Shown: piece by piece, positions 1-9,742 of the stretch | How the letters are laid out: every line of letters begins with the position of its first letter | Numbering within the stretch: the first letter of the stretch is position 1 | Made by a program: the position numbers and the translations under genes | The notes under the pieces: generated by a model | Seen by the model: the letters and a program-made list of their open reading frames with translations, nothing else | What the model was told of the DNA's origin: nothing | Database searches by the model: none | Virus record (IMG/VR): IMGVR_UViG_3300024350_000252 | Coordinates: 174,048 to 238,047 of that record | DNA from: a virus | Strand: one strand, 5' to 3' | Length of the DNA: 64,000 nucleotides

Positions 1-3000
1 GTAACACCGGCAGCACAGATTATTATTTCATCTAGCTATAACGGATCTCCATTGACATTGACTACTGCGTCAGGTTCGATGGGAGTATCAGCTGGTGAAA
101 CTTATTTTGTAGGACAAGCTATTAGATTTAGCGGTACGACATTCGGAAATATACAGACAGGATCAACACCAAAACAAACCTATTGGATCTATTCTGTAGA
201 CGGTCTTAATACTCTAAAGATTTCTACGACACAGTATGGTTCTCCTGTTTCTACTACAGCTACCGGTACTAATGGTCAGTCTACGATCACCGTGACTAGC
301 TTGACTGGTATAGCCTTAGGGTTCCAAGTGACTGGCAATGGTATCGGTAGCGGAGCAACTGTAGTCAGCATAGTAGGCTATGTTGTCACACTCAGTCAAC
401 CTAATACCAGCAATATCACTACAGGAACTGGAGCAATTACATTCAGTTCATATTTTGTACCTCAGACACAGACTGGTTCGATGACTGCTGAAATAGTAGC
501 AGAACCACCAAATGACACATTCTGGGGTAGATTGAATTCAGGCATTAAATGGACTAATTCTTGGGTAACCGACATAGACTATTTCTTAGGTGATGCTGTT
601 CGCTATGGACCAAATAGTTACATCTGTATACAACAACATCATTCATTGACCAGCAACAGACCAGACAATGATGTGACAGGAACTTTCTGGAACTTGTTGG
701 CTAATGGTCAGGAATCATCAGTATTGACCACACAAGGTGATCTAGTTTACTTCGGCGGTTCTGGACCTACAAGATTGCCAATAGGGCAAGATGGTCAAGT
801 GCTGACAGTCAATGGTAATACATTGGCTCCAAATTGGAAGTTCTGGGGCAGCATCGATCAAGTTTATTATGTAGCTACTTCAGGTACAGACAGTGCTTAT
901 CCTATCTATGGTGCTACATTAGACAAACCATGGAAGACTATCAGATATGCTTGCGAACAGATATTAGCAGGACCTAGAAATCCTAATGCTGCTTATCTTA
1001 TAAATGTTAACAGACAGTTCATCCAACGAGAAACTGTAAATTGGATCAACTATCAAATCGCTAACAATATATCTCCTTTCACTACTGGTTTCACTTATGA
1101 TCAAACCAAATGCGAAAGAGATACAGGTTATGTAATCGATGCTTTAGTCTGGGACTTAACACACGGCGGCAATGTGAGATCTAGAGCGGCAGCATTAAGC
1201 TATGTTGGCGGAACATATACTTTATTATCTTCACAGAAAACACAAACCAACGCAGCACTAAATTATGCTATCAATAATGTGTTAGTCGCCGCAGTATTAG
1301 CTAACGCAGCACCTTTCCAAAACTATCAAGTACTAAATGGAGTAGCTGTTGGTTCTCGTATCAATCAAGTTATCAATACAAATTATACTTCAGAAACTGT
1401 ATCATCAGATATTACTGCTTTATTAAAAATAATCACAGATGCTATAACAGCAGGTGTATCTACTAATATTCCTGCTCAGGTACAACCAAATTATACTATC
1501 TTGGCTAAAACTGGAGTATATTATGAAACATTACCTATCGTTGTGCCAGCGTTTACCGCGATAGTAGGAGACGAATTAAGATCTACAAACATACGTCCAG
1601 CTGCTTCGCAAGTAGCTGCTGGTGATGTCACTTACAGTCTAGCAGCATTGGCTTATATCAAGACTATAATCAGCAATGTAGTGACTGGTACCACAGTAAC
1701 TACTAATCAAATCACATATTCACAAGATAAAACACTGCCTTTGGCTACAGGTACTGAAGGAACTACCGTACAGAATCTTGTACAAAATATCATCGACTAT
1801 ATTAATTTCTATATCAATAGCACAGGCAGTGCTCCAGCTATGACTGGTACCAACACACCGGCTAGCACTTACGATCCGTATGCCGCTGCTAGATTGTTAG
1901 AATTGAACAGAAACTTTATCGTAGCTCAAACTAATGCCTATATAGCAGCGACATATCCTGCTTATAGTTACAATGTGGCATCATGTTCTAGGGACGTTAA
2001 TCGTTATATAGATGCTCTTAAATATGATCTAGTCTATACAGGAAATTATAAAACATTAACATACGCAAAACTATATGTCAATGCGGTAACTGGCAGTCTC
2101 TTACAAAATATGTTCTTGGTAAGAAATGCCTGTGGTCTAAGAAATTGTACCGTACAAGGATTGACAGGTACATTAGGATCAGCCAACGCATATGGAACTA
2201 AGAGACCTAGTGCTGGAGCCTATGTCAGCCTAGATCCAGGCTATGGACCAAACGATTCGGATGCTTGGGTAACCACAAGATCTACATATGTACAAAACGT
2301 GACTACATTTGGCACGGCGGCAATCGGTCTTAAGATCGATGGTAATTTACATAACGGTGGCAATAAATCTGTTGTTGCTAACGACTTTACACAGGTCATC
2401 AGCGATGGTATCGGTGTATGGTGTACCAATAATGGGTTGACAGAACTTGTGTCTGTGTTCTCGTATTATGGACACATGGGATACCTAGCAGAAGCTGGTG
2501 GTAAGATACGTGCTACTAACGGTAACTCATCATATGGTGATTACGGTACTGTGTCTGAGGGTGTTGATGCGACAGAAGTTCCGATCACTGCTCAGATTGA
2601 CAATAGAGCATCCGCAGCACAAGTTGGGTTGACAGTACAAAACGGCAATGCTATACAGAGATTAGAATTTACTAATGCTGGTATAAACTATAATAATTCT
2701 GCTACATTTACTTTCAACGGGGCAGGTATTAATGCGGCAGCAGTATTTGACGAAACTAGAGATAATGCTATTTTTGAAGCTAGACAATTACAGTTAGCAG
2801 CAGATGGTTCAGATGGCATGTATGGCGGATCATCATACTATACAGCACAGAACGTTGCCCAGGCGGGCGGTCTATATCAGATCACGCTAGCTGCTACAGA
2901 TAGCCAAACTTCTAGCGGTTATCTGGGAATGAGAATAGTCACTGTATCAGGTACTGGTGCAGCTCAACAGGCTAAGATCATCAACTACAACGCAGGTAAC

Positions 3001-6000
3001 AAGATCGCTCTTGTGGCTAAAGAATCATTCGCAGATATCACAGTTACTGGTAGCACTATCAGTGGTAACACTTTGACTACTACTGCCGCAGAACAAGATA
3101 GATTGTATGCTAACATGCCATTGTATCTTAGCGCAGCTATTGGTGGGTTGAGTGCTAACTCTTTATATTATGTGGTTGGTTCTAGTATCGCTACACCCGG
3201 AACTACTTTCCAAGTTTCAACAGCACCGAGCGGATCTGCTGCTACGATAACAGCTACAACAACAGGACAAAACGTCACATTATATCAAGCAGGTTGGGAA
3301 GGAGCTATCAACGGTACCACTATCACATCACCGGATCCTTCTACATTATATTTGATCGAACCGAGAGTAACATTTGCTGCTCCAGGATTTAAACAAAACG
3401 CTACAGGCACACTACCGACCGTAGCTGTTGGATATAAAGATGGTGTGTTTAGTCAGACAAGATCTACTCATACAGGAGTGTCAGCGAGCGGTGGCGCTGG
3501 TTCAAGCGCAACCTTCAACATTACTAGAGTAGGATTGGTTTATACTGTAACATTAAACAACGGTGGTACGGGCTATGCTGTGGGAAATACTCTAACTATT
3601 TTAGGAACCAGTGTCGACGGTGCTACTCCAAGGAATGACATCACGATAACAGTTACAAAAGTTACAAGTCCTACAGGAGTTATCAGTGCGTTCAGCTCTA
3701 CTGGTTTAGGTAGAGGTGGACAGTTCTTTGCTTTACCAAACAGTGGAGCAACAGGTGCATATTCAAGGGATGGCAGTACATGGACATCTACTACTATCAC
3801 TAACCAATCTTGGGGAACAGTAGCTACTGGTACTATTAGTAACGTGGATTATGTACAAATATTGCCAGGTAGTGGATCGGCTAATTTCCAATACAGCACC
3901 AATGGAGGACAAACGTGGACAAGTTCTACGCTGCCAACTACACAATCATGGACCAGTTCCGCATTTGGTAATGGTGTATTCATGGCAGTGTCCAGCACAT
4001 CTAATACACCTATAACATCATCAAATGGTACGAGCTGGGCTGTTACAGCCGGAAACCTTGGCGCTTTTACTAATTTAGTAGGAGTTGCTTACGGATTGGG
4101 TAGATTTATGGTATTGCCAGGATCAGCAGCTAACACAACAGCATCATACAGTCTCAATAACGGCACTACATTTGTGGCTACGACATTACCTTCCAGCCAG
4201 ACATGGTCTGGTATAGCATATGGTAATGGAAGATTTGTAGCCATAGCGTCAACTAATAGAGCAGGTGCTATCAGCATAGATGGTGTAAACTGGACAGCAG
4301 TAACACTACCGAATGGAACTATGACCAAGATCAGATATGCTCAAGGTCTGTTTATGATGATAACTAGCGGTAGTGCTAATACTGTATGGACATCGCAAGA
4401 TGGTATCAATTGGACTAACAGGACATTTGCTACCAGCGATACGAGAGCATTCCCATTCTTTGGTGATCCAAACAATGTACCAAGCTGGATAGTTCTACCG
4501 TCGAGTGCTACTACTACAGGTATCATAGCAAAAACTGGTGCTACTGCTACAGGCAGAGTTTTAGTAACTAACAACAGTATTTCTCAAACTAGAATCGTTG
4601 AACCTGGTTCGGGATATCCGTTCGGATCTGTAACTAACGTAGGACCTACAACAACTATCACAGTAACCAGCGTATCAGGAACTACTATAACCACTTCAAC
4701 AAACTTGACTACTGCTGGTATACTATCAGATCAACCTATAGTATTCAGCGCAGGATTAGGCAATATCGTCGGCGGCAGTACATATTATGTGTTAACGGCT
4801 AGTGGCACATCGATGACTATTAGCTCTAGCTTACAAGGAACTGCTTTCACTGTAGGCACAGCATCTGGTACTATCACTGGTACTACTGCTAGCGTGATCA
4901 AAGTTGATCAAACTGATAATCTAGTCAATGGTCAACCTGTGAACTTTACCAATTTAGCTGCGGTTGGCTTGTCTACTAATAAAGCATACTATGTGATCAG
5001 CGGTAGTATCACTACTACCAGCTTCAGAGTTTCACAAAATACAGTATCTTCGACAGCGGCAACGCTGACCACACCAGCATCTAGTTTGGTGAATGCTTTT
5101 TATAACGCAGGCGGTGCTATAACTATAACTGATCCGAACCGTGTGTTTGCTGCCCCTATACAAGTAAGAGCTGGATCTAGTGTATTGGCTAATCCTACAT
5201 TTACCAATAGAGGTACTTTATGGACTACAGCTACAACAACAATATCAGGCGACGGTGTTGGAGATATATTCCAACCAGGTCAATATATCTCTATCAAGAA
5301 CATTAGCTCACTGCCAACAGTTGGATCGAATGTGGAATTCGCTTCATTACCGGGACAGTATTTCAAACTAGTTACTACCAGAAACTTGATAGGAACTGGT
5401 CCATATACTGCTACATTCCAGATCAGTCCGTTAATGTCCGTGACAGATTCTCCACCAGATGGCGATGCTATCACTGTAAGAATCAGATATAGCCAAGTGC
5501 GTCTAACTGGACATGATTTTTTGAGCATCGGTACTGGTAACTTTACCAATACAAATTATCCAGGAATACCACTGATCGCTTCTGATTCGGCCAAGCAGAC
5601 CAAAGAGTCCGCCGGAGGTCGCGTGTTCTTTACCAGCACTGACCAAGACGGTAACTTCAACGTTGGTAACTTGTTCTCGGTACAACAGGCTACAGGTACT
5701 GCTACCCTAAATGCTAACGCATTCAATCTAGCAGGACTACAGAGCTTGAGCTTAGGCTCAGTTAACGTGGGAGGTAGCGCAGGCGCTACTATCACTGAAT
5801 TCAGTACAGATCCATATTTCACAGCTAATAGCGATGCTATATTGCCTACTCAACGAGCTATCAAGGCATATGTAGCTTCACAAATTGGTTCTGGATCCAG
5901 TACTTTGAACGTAAATACACTTACTGCTGGTTCGATCTTTGTAAGCGGAAACACCATTACAACCACTACAAACCTCGAAATCAAAGTAACTACAAAATTG

Positions 6001-6057
6001 AATTTCATCAAGGGTGTGGATGGTTATCCAGTGGCCTTGAATTTGTTCTTAACATAA
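1..6057 (+). CDS. Giant tail-fibre/virion structural protein, 5' end outside the window
   Basis: The reading frame is open from base 1, so the gene starts upstream; 2018 codons are visible. The TTG at 52 is not a convincing start. The protein is rich in Thr, Ser, Gly and Ala, with few charged residues, as in long beta-structured phage fibres. It carries two modules of the type Tyr-x5-Cys-x-Arg-Asp followed by an Ile-Asp-Ala-Leu segment (about nt 1095-1180 and 1960-2045). A pectate-lyase-like stretch lies near nt 1490-2600. A run of Asp-box-like repeats follows, then a tail-fibre-type C-terminus with a Pro-Thr-Gln-Arg-Ala-Ile-Lys-Ala-Tyr motif. Similar giant proteins are typical of cyanophage and pelagic myophage virions. 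Attachment or baseplate-periphery function is inferred. Confidence 0.75.
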   Translation, partial: VTPAAQIIISSSYNGSPLTLTTASGSMGVSAGETYFVGQAIRFSGTTFGNIQTGSTPKQTYWIYSVDGLNTLKISTTQYGSPVSTTATGTNGQSTITVTSLTGIALGFQVTGNGIGSGATVVSIVGYVVTLSQPNTSNITTGTGAITFSSYFVPQTQTGSMTAEIVAEPPNDTFWGRLNSGIKWTNSWVTDIDYFLGDAVRYGPNSYICIQQHHSLTSNRPDNDVTGTFWNLLANGQESSVLTTQGDLVYFGGSGPTRLPIGQDGQVLTVNGNTLAPNWKFWGSIDQVYYVATSGTDSAYPIYGATLDKPWKTIRYACEQILAGPRNPNAAYLINVNRQFIQRETVNWINYQIANNISPFTTGFTYDQTKCERDTGYVIDALVWDLTHGGNVRSRAAALSYVGGTYTLLSSQKTQTNAALNYAINNVLVAAVLANAAPFQNYQVLNGVAVGSRINQVINTNYTSETVSSDITALLKIITDAITAGVSTNIPAQVQPNYTILAKTGVYYETLPIVVPAFTAIVGDELRSTNIRPAASQVAAGDVTYSLAALAYIKTIISNVVTGTTVTTNQITYSQDKTLPLATGTEGTTVQNLVQNIIDYINFYINSTGSAPAMTGTNTPASTYDPYAAARLLELNRNFIVAQTNAYIAATYPAYSYNVASCSRDVNRYIDALKYDLVYTGNYKTLTYAKLYVNAVTGSLLQNMFLVRNACGLRNCTVQGLTGTLGSANAYGTKRPSAGAYVSLDPGYGPNDSDAWVTTRSTYVQNVTTFGTAAIGLKIDGNLHNGGNKSVVANDFTQVISDGIGVWCTNNGLTELVSVFSYYGHMGYLAEAGGKIRATNGNSSYGDYGTVSEGVDATEVPITAQIDNRASAAQVGLTVQNGNAIQRLEFTNAGINYNNSATFTFNGAGINAAAVFDETRDNAIFEARQLQLAADGSDGMYGGSSYYTAQNVAQAGGLYQITLAATDSQTSSGYLGMRIVTVSGTGAAQQAKIINYNAGNKIALVAKESFADITVTGSTISGNTLTTTAAEQDRLYANMPLYLSAAIGGLSANSLYYVVGSSIATPGTTFQVSTAPSGSAATITATTTGQNVTLYQAGWEGAINGTTITSPDPSTLYLIEPRVTFAAPGFKQNATGTLPTVAVGYKDGVFSQTRSTHTGVSASGGAGSSATFNITRVGLVYTVTLNNGGTGYAVGNTLTILGTSVDGATPRNDITITVTKVTSPTGVISAFSSTGLGRGGQFFALPNSGATGAYSRDGSTWTSTTITNQSWGTVATGTISNVDYVQILPGSGSANFQYSTNGGQTWTSSTLPTTQSWTSSAFGNGVFMAVSSTSNTPITSSNGTSWAVTAGNLGAFTNLVGVAYGLGRFMVLPGSAANTTASYSLNNGTTFVATTLPSSQTWSGIAYGNGRFVAIASTNRAGAISIDGVNWTAVTLPNGTMTKIRYAQGLFMMITSGSANTVWTSQDGINWTNRTFATSDTRAFPFFGDPNNVPSWIVLPSSATTTGIIAKTGATATGRVLVTNNSISQTRIVEPGSGYPFGSVTNVGPTTTITVTSVSGTTITTSTNLTTAGILSDQPIVFSAGLGNIVGGSTYYVLTASGTSMTISSSLQGTAFTVGTASGTITGTTASVIKVDQTDNLVNGQPVNFTNLAAVGLSTNKAYYVISGSITTTSFRVSQNTVSSTAATLTTPASSLVNAFYNAGGAITITDPNRVFAAPIQVRAGSSVLANPTFTNRGTLWTTATTTISGDGVGDIFQPGQYISIKNISSLPTVGSNVEFASLPGQYFKLVTTRNLIGTGPYTATFQISPLMSVTDSPPDGDAITVRIRYSQVRLTGHDFLSIGTGNFTNTNYPGIPLIASDSAKQTKESAGGRVFFTSTDQDGNFNVGNLFSVQQATGTATLNANAFNLAGLQSLSLGSVNVGGSAGATITEFSTDPYFTANSDAILPTQRAIKAYVASQIGSGSSTLNVNTLTAGSIFVSGNTITTTTNLEIKVTTKLNFIKGVDGYPVALNLFLT
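3481..3660 (+). repeat. Single copy of the 'FN(V/I)TR...GY..G(D/N)T..ILG' module in the first giant protein
   Basis: This segment encodes a roughly 55-residue module: Ala-Thr-Phe-Asn-Ile-Thr-Arg, then a Tyr-Thr-Val strand, Gly-Thr-Gly-Tyr, Asn-Thr-Leu-Thr-Ile-Leu-Gly-Thr and Asn-Asp-Ile-Thr. The same module occurs four times in tandem in the other giant protein (nt 17690-18650). The two large fibre genes therefore share building blocks. Confidence 0.75.
3709..4430 (+). repeat. Asp-box (BNR-like) repeat block inside the first giant protein
   Basis: About five repeats carry the pattern Ser-x-Asp/Asn-Gly-x-x-Trp, each followed by a Tyr-Gly-x-Gly-x-Phe strand. Examples are SRDGSTW, STNGGQTW, SSNGTSW, SIDGVNW and SQDGINW. 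Spacing is about 40-50 residues. This is the signature of Asp-box beta-propellers, which include sialidases and many binding proteins. No catalytic sialidase residues can be assigned, so a carbohydrate-binding propeller in the fibre is the safer reading. Confidence 0.65.
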
Positions 6058-6070
6058 CGGAGAAAAATAA

Positions 6071-6394
6071 ATGGCAACAGGAGTTTTGGGCACATACGAT
6101 CATACCGCAGGAGCTTGGTTTGCTCTATATACGGTCCCAGCCACTACATTTTCGGTGGTCAGCTTGTCAATGTGTAACAGAAGCAATCAAGCTGTGAACG
6201 TAAGAGTAGCAGTTTCTACAAGTTCAGTTAGCCCTGCTAACGGCGAAATCATCGAATTTGATACAGAAGTATTAGGAAAAGGTGTGCTAGAAAGGACCGG
6301 TATCGTGATGGATGCCGGTAAAGTGCTTCTAGTTTACTCAAATGCTGCGGGCGTTAGCTCGGTAGCATTTGGAATCGAAACATCAACTGTATAA
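6071..6394 (+). CDS. Small virion-associated protein, hypothetical
   Basis: 107 aa, starting 13 nt after the giant fibre gene with a GGAGA ribosome site just before the ATG. Composition is beta-rich and neutral, with no Cys-rich or catalytic motif. The central Asn-Arg-Ser-Asn-Gln-Ala-Val-Asn-Val-Arg-Val-Ala-Val-Ser stretch looks like a single beta-sandwich domain. Its place between fibre genes suggests a small fibre or chaperone-like structural protein. No specific family recognised. Confidence 0.6.
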   Translation: MATGVLGTYDHTAGAWFALYTVPATTFSVVSLSMCNRSNQAVNVRVAVSTSSVSPANGEIIEFDTEVLGKGVLERTGIVMDAGKVLLVYSNAAGVSSVAFGIETSTV

Positions 6395-6400
6395 TAAATA
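6393..6400 (+). promoter_or_regulatory. T4-type late promoter (AATAAATA), leadered class
   Basis: AATAAATA ends 21 nt before the next ATG (6421), and a CAGGGG ribosome site lies in the leader. It matches the T4 late core TATAAATA at seven of eight positions. Confidence 0.6.
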
Positions 6401-6420
6401 TAGCATCAGGGGAATAAACA

Positions 6421-6753
6421 ATGGGAAGATATCTTACAACTACAGGAACAGCAGGCAATACGGTCAGAGAGATCTCAGGAGCCTACTCTGCAGTAGTCAA
6501 CGACAGAATTTTAGCTAATACTGCTAGTAGCGGTTTTACTATAACACTGCCTGCTAACAGCACATTATTTTTGAATGATACTATTCAGATCATTGACGTA
6601 GCAGGAAACGCAGCTATTAACAACATCACTATCGCTAGAAACAGCTCTAAGATCAACAATATCGCAGACGATTTCGTGATTGACGTTAACTATGCTGTGA
6701 TCACGTTGATCTATACAGGATCAACATATGGTTGGATCGTAGCCAACGCTTAA
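6421..6753 (+). CDS. Small fibre-domain protein, hypothetical
   Basis: 110 aa, opening Met-Gly-Arg-Tyr-Leu-Thr-Thr-Thr-Gly-Thr-Ala-Gly. The middle (Phe-Thr-Ile-Thr-Leu-Pro-Ala-Asn, then Asp-Thr-Ile-Gln-Ile-Ile-Asp, then Asn-Asn-Ile-Thr-Ile) resembles the short beta-strand domain often found at C-termini of phage tail fibres; here it is a free-standing gene. It sits behind its own late promoter and just before the Cys-rich triplet, so a virion surface role is likely. Confidence 0.6.
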   Translation: MGRYLTTTGTAGNTVREISGAYSAVVNDRILANTASSGFTITLPANSTLFLNDTIQIIDVAGNAAINNITIARNSSKINNIADDFVIDVNYAVITLIYTGSTYGWIVANA

Positions 6754-6771
6754 TGAAGGATAAAGACGGGT

Positions 6772-7743
6772 ATGCCAACCTCGCTTAAAGCAACTAACGG
6801 TTTTAAAAGTCAGGCTTTCTGGAATCAGGAAACTAATCTAGAAAGAGGGACTATACATGTTTACACCCCAGGTAACGACTTCCAAAGTTTCCCCTGCTGC
6901 GGATGTTTCGTCGCACCTAGCTGTGGTACAGCAGTCATAGAAATCTGGGGAGCTGGCGGAAGCGGTTCTCGTATGTGCTGCTGTGGTGGCGGCATGCCAG
7001 GAAATTCAGGTGCCTATGCCAAAAAGACTATCAGAATGGGCGCAGGCTGTTATATCTATTTCTATGTAGGCATGGCCTGCGGTAACGCAGACTCTTTATG
7101 TTATAGAGGCTGTTCAGAAGCTACCTGTCTATGTTGGTTTGGTAACCAAGGACTTAGTGGCTGTATGTGCGCACAAGGTGGACAGGGCGGTATCAGTTAC
7201 TGTTCTACAGGTACTTCTATGTACTGCTGCTATGCGGCCAATAGTTGGCCAACTACAAACTTAGGCAATGGTTGCGGAATCGTCTGTAATAATTGCTCAG
7301 GATCATATCAAGCATGTGCCTACGGTGGAGACGTTAACCTCTGTAGTAGGATTTCCTGCGTGGTCTATCTAGGCTGCTTGCCCAGCTGCGTATGTAACAT
7401 CAATTGGAGCATGGCTATCCCCGCAGGACAATTTTCAAAATGCGGAGGCTATGTCAGCTACACGACAGAAAATAACCAAGACTACGCTAACTGGGTCGGT
7501 GTAGGACAACATAATCATATCATGGCACTGAATGCTGCCAGTCGTTGGCCACAACAGGGTATGCCATGGGCATACTGCTGGGGGTTTGGCGGTGGTTGCG
7601 GCTGTTACGAAAACGAAGGCTGTACAGGATTTGTTCCACCAGGACATCCTGGAATGGGACCGCTTCCATGTCCAGATGTGAGAGATCATGCTAGAAAAGG
7701 CGGCAGTGGCATGGTAAGAATTAAATTTATACCGGGAACATAA
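6772..7743 (+). CDS. Cysteine- and glycine-rich fibre-tip-like protein, copy 1 of 3
   Basis: 323 aa with about 33 cysteines, roughly one residue in ten. The N-terminus (Asn-Leu-Glu-Arg-Gly-x-Ile) is shared with the next two genes. It is followed by Ile-Trp-Gly-Ala-Gly-Gly-Ser-Gly and a Met-Cys-Cys-Cys-Gly-Gly-Gly motif, then many CxC, CC and CxxC pairs. The C-terminus has Pro-Cys-Pro-Asp-Val-Arg-Asp and a closing Val-Arg-Ile-Lys-Phe strand. Trp-Gly-Ala-Gly-Gly openings are typical of glycine-rich phage adhesins, but this Cys density is not. No signal peptide or catalytic motif is visible. A receptor-binding tip stabilised by metal or disulfides is inferred. Confidence 0.7.
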   Translation: MPTSLKATNGFKSQAFWNQETNLERGTIHVYTPGNDFQSFPCCGCFVAPSCGTAVIEIWGAGGSGSRMCCCGGGMPGNSGAYAKKTIRMGAGCYIYFYVGMACGNADSLCYRGCSEATCLCWFGNQGLSGCMCAQGGQGGISYCSTGTSMYCCYAANSWPTTNLGNGCGIVCNNCSGSYQACAYGGDVNLCSRISCVVYLGCLPSCVCNINWSMAIPAGQFSKCGGYVSYTTENNQDYANWVGVGQHNHIMALNAASRWPQQGMPWAYCWGFGGGCGCYENEGCTGFVPPGHPGMGPLPCPDVRDHARKGGSGMVRIKFIPGT

Positions 7744-7744
7744 G

Positions 7745-8725
7745 ATGCCAACTTCGATTAGAACATGGACACAAACTAGACTAAACTTCATCGCAGATAA
7801 TGAAGAAAACTTAGAACGAGGTTCGATCTATCTGTTCAGCGGTTCTGCTGAAAGAACGAATTTTAGTAACGGTGGTTTTTGCTGGGTAGCACCTGCTACC
7901 GGACAGGCTATCGTAGACATTTGGGGAGCTGGTGGTAGCGGTGCTCGTATGTGCTGCTGCGGTGGCGGTCTTCCGGGCAATCCAGGAGCATTTGCTAGAA
8001 AATGTCTATGTATACAGTCTGGCTGCTGGATCTGCGGATTTACTGGTATGAGCTGCGGCTCACCAGATCTTTGCTTTAGAGGTTGTTCGGAATATTCAGG
8101 TATCTGCTGGCAAGCTAGCGGTACAAACGGTTGTGTATGCGCCCAAGGTGGCCGCGGAGGCACTAGCTACTGTTCTACAGGAACTTCTCTCTATTGCTGT
8201 TTTACAGCTGGTAACTTCTGTACTACACTAATCAACGCTAACTGTGGTGTTGTCTGTAACTATGGTTCAGGCACAGCCAGCTGCTGCGCACAAGCATTCG
8301 GTGGCGACATTAACTGTTTTGGCGGTTTTAGTTGTGTACTTTTCGCAGGTTGTCAACCAAGTTGTCCATGTTCAACAATCTATCACATAGCTACACCTCC
8401 ATACTATTATTCAACATGCGGTGGAGTGATCACTTACACCTCTGAAGGTGATAGCGGAGCAGCTAACTGGTCGGGCGGTACATTGACAGGATACATACAC
8501 GGTATGTCAGTCATGGGTCGTCAACCACATCACGGTACACCTCCAGAGCAATCTTGCTGGACTGGCGGTCGTACATGCGGATGTTACGAAGGTCAAGGAT
8601 GTATTCCTTTTGTACCAGCAGGATTCCCAGGACCTGGTCCTTTGCCTTGCCCAGATGTTCGCGATATGGCATTCCGTGGCGGTCATGGTGCTGTAAGAAT
8701 CAAATTCATAGCCGCAACAGAATAA
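7745..8725 (+). CDS. Cysteine- and glycine-rich fibre-tip-like protein, copy 2 of 3
   Basis: 326 aa, starting 1 nt after copy 1, again with about 33 cysteines. The Trp-Gly-Ala-Gly-Gly-Ser-Gly-Ala-Arg-Met-Cys-Cys-Cys-Gly-Gly-Gly core, the CYRGC/CFRGC element, the Cys-Ser-Thr-Gly-Thr-Ser-(Leu/Met)-Tyr-Cys-Cys element, the GGD-Ile/Val-Asn element and the C-terminal Pro-Cys-Pro-Asp-Val-Arg-Asp are conserved with its neighbours. The segments between them diverge freely. This is tandem duplication followed by divergence with the cysteine frame held fixed. Confidence 0.7.
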   Translation: MPTSIRTWTQTRLNFIADNEENLERGSIYLFSGSAERTNFSNGGFCWVAPATGQAIVDIWGAGGSGARMCCCGGGLPGNPGAFARKCLCIQSGCWICGFTGMSCGSPDLCFRGCSEYSGICWQASGTNGCVCAQGGRGGTSYCSTGTSLYCCFTAGNFCTTLINANCGVVCNYGSGTASCCAQAFGGDINCFGGFSCVLFAGCQPSCPCSTIYHIATPPYYYSTCGGVITYTSEGDSGAANWSGGTLTGYIHGMSVMGRQPHHGTPPEQSCWTGGRTCGCYEGQGCIPFVPAGFPGPGPLPCPDVRDMAFRGGHGAVRIKFIAATE

Positions 8726-8737
8726 GGTGAAATAAGA

Positions 8738-9721
8738 ATGGCACAATCGCTTAATAGCTTAGTAAGATTAAAAACTCCAGATAGGAATGAAGATAACCTT
8801 GAATTAGGCCAGATCTTTGTGTTCAGTCCTGGCACCATGTATACCAACTTCTGTTATAACGGTGGTTCTGGTTTCTGTTGGAAAGCTCCAGGAACAGGTA
8901 CAGCAGTTATCGAAATGTGGGGAGCTGGTGGTAGCGGTGCTAAGATGTGCTGCTGCGGCGGCGGAACTCCAGGAAATGCAGGTGCTTATGTAAGAAAAAC
9001 TATTTCGGTTAACTCTAGCACATATGTTTGCGGTTGTACCGGATTTTCCTGTGGTAACTCAGACTCATTATGCTATAGAGGTTGCTCAGATCCTTCGGGA
9101 TTAAACTGGGTGAATGGTACTGGTGCGATAGGAGCTACCAGTGGCTGCTTATGTGCCCAAGGTGGTAACGGTGGCCTTAGCTGGTGTTCTACAGGTACTT
9201 CTATGTATTGTTGTATGGGGGCTAGCGGATGGTGTACCACTTATCTAGGTACAGGTTGCGGTGTGGTCTGTAATTACTGTAATGGTATGTGGATTGCCTG
9301 CGGGTTTGGTGGAGACATTAACTGCTGCGGTCGATTCAGCTGTATTACCTATTATGGTTGTCTACCTAGCTGTATTTGTTTGTTCCAATATCATATTGCT
9401 GTACCGGCTAATTTCTTCTCATGCGGTTGCGGTAGTATGGCTAATTTCACAACAGAAAATGATAATAGGCATTCTAACTGGTCAGGCCAAGGTGTTAACC
9501 AACAGATGAACGCATTAGGAGCATTGAGTAGATCGCCGAGACAAGGTATTCCGCAAAGCTACTGCTGGCGTTCAGATCGTAAGTGTGGATGTTATAATAT
9601 GCAGGGCTGTATGAACTATAACCCACCTGGTGTGGGCGGTGTCGGACCAGCTCCGTGCCCAGACGTCCGCGATCACGCTATGCGTGGTGGAATGGGCGCA
9701 GTGCGTATTAGATTCTTTTGA
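8738..9721 (+). CDS. Cysteine- and glycine-rich fibre-tip-like protein, copy 3 of 3
   Basis: 327 aa with about 33 cysteines, 12 nt after copy 2, with a weak GGTGAAA ribosome site. It has the same architecture as copies 1 and 2, but with an insertion (about residues 125-135, Thr-Gly-Ala-Ile-Gly-Ala) between the CYRGC and the Cys-x-Cys-Ala-Gln-Gly-Gly elements. It ends abruptly at Arg-Ile-Arg-Phe-Phe without the short tail seen in the other two. Probably a third variant adhesin or trimer partner. Confidence 0.7.
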   Translation: MAQSLNSLVRLKTPDRNEDNLELGQIFVFSPGTMYTNFCYNGGSGFCWKAPGTGTAVIEMWGAGGSGAKMCCCGGGTPGNAGAYVRKTISVNSSTYVCGCTGFSCGNSDSLCYRGCSDPSGLNWVNGTGAIGATSGCLCAQGGNGGLSWCSTGTSMYCCMGASGWCTTYLGTGCGVVCNYCNGMWIACGFGGDINCCGRFSCITYYGCLPSCICLFQYHIAVPANFFSCGCGSMANFTTENDNRHSNWSGQGVNQQMNALGALSRSPRQGIPQSYCWRSDRKCGCYNMQGCMNYNPPGVGGVGPAPCPDVRDHAMRGGMGAVRIRFF

Positions 9722-9727
9722 TAAATA
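9720..9727 (+). promoter_or_regulatory. T4-type late promoter (GATAAATA), leadered class
   Basis: GATAAATA overlaps the stop of the third Cys-rich gene. Its last A is 16 nt before the ATG at 9743, and a TAGAGGA ribosome site lies between. Confidence 0.6.
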
Positions 9728-9742
9728 GTTTAGAGGATAAAA

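Noticed and set aside
7435-8746. Minus-strand frames opposite the Cys-rich genes
   Set aside because: They are complements of the repeated TGC/TGT-rich codons and have no domain features.
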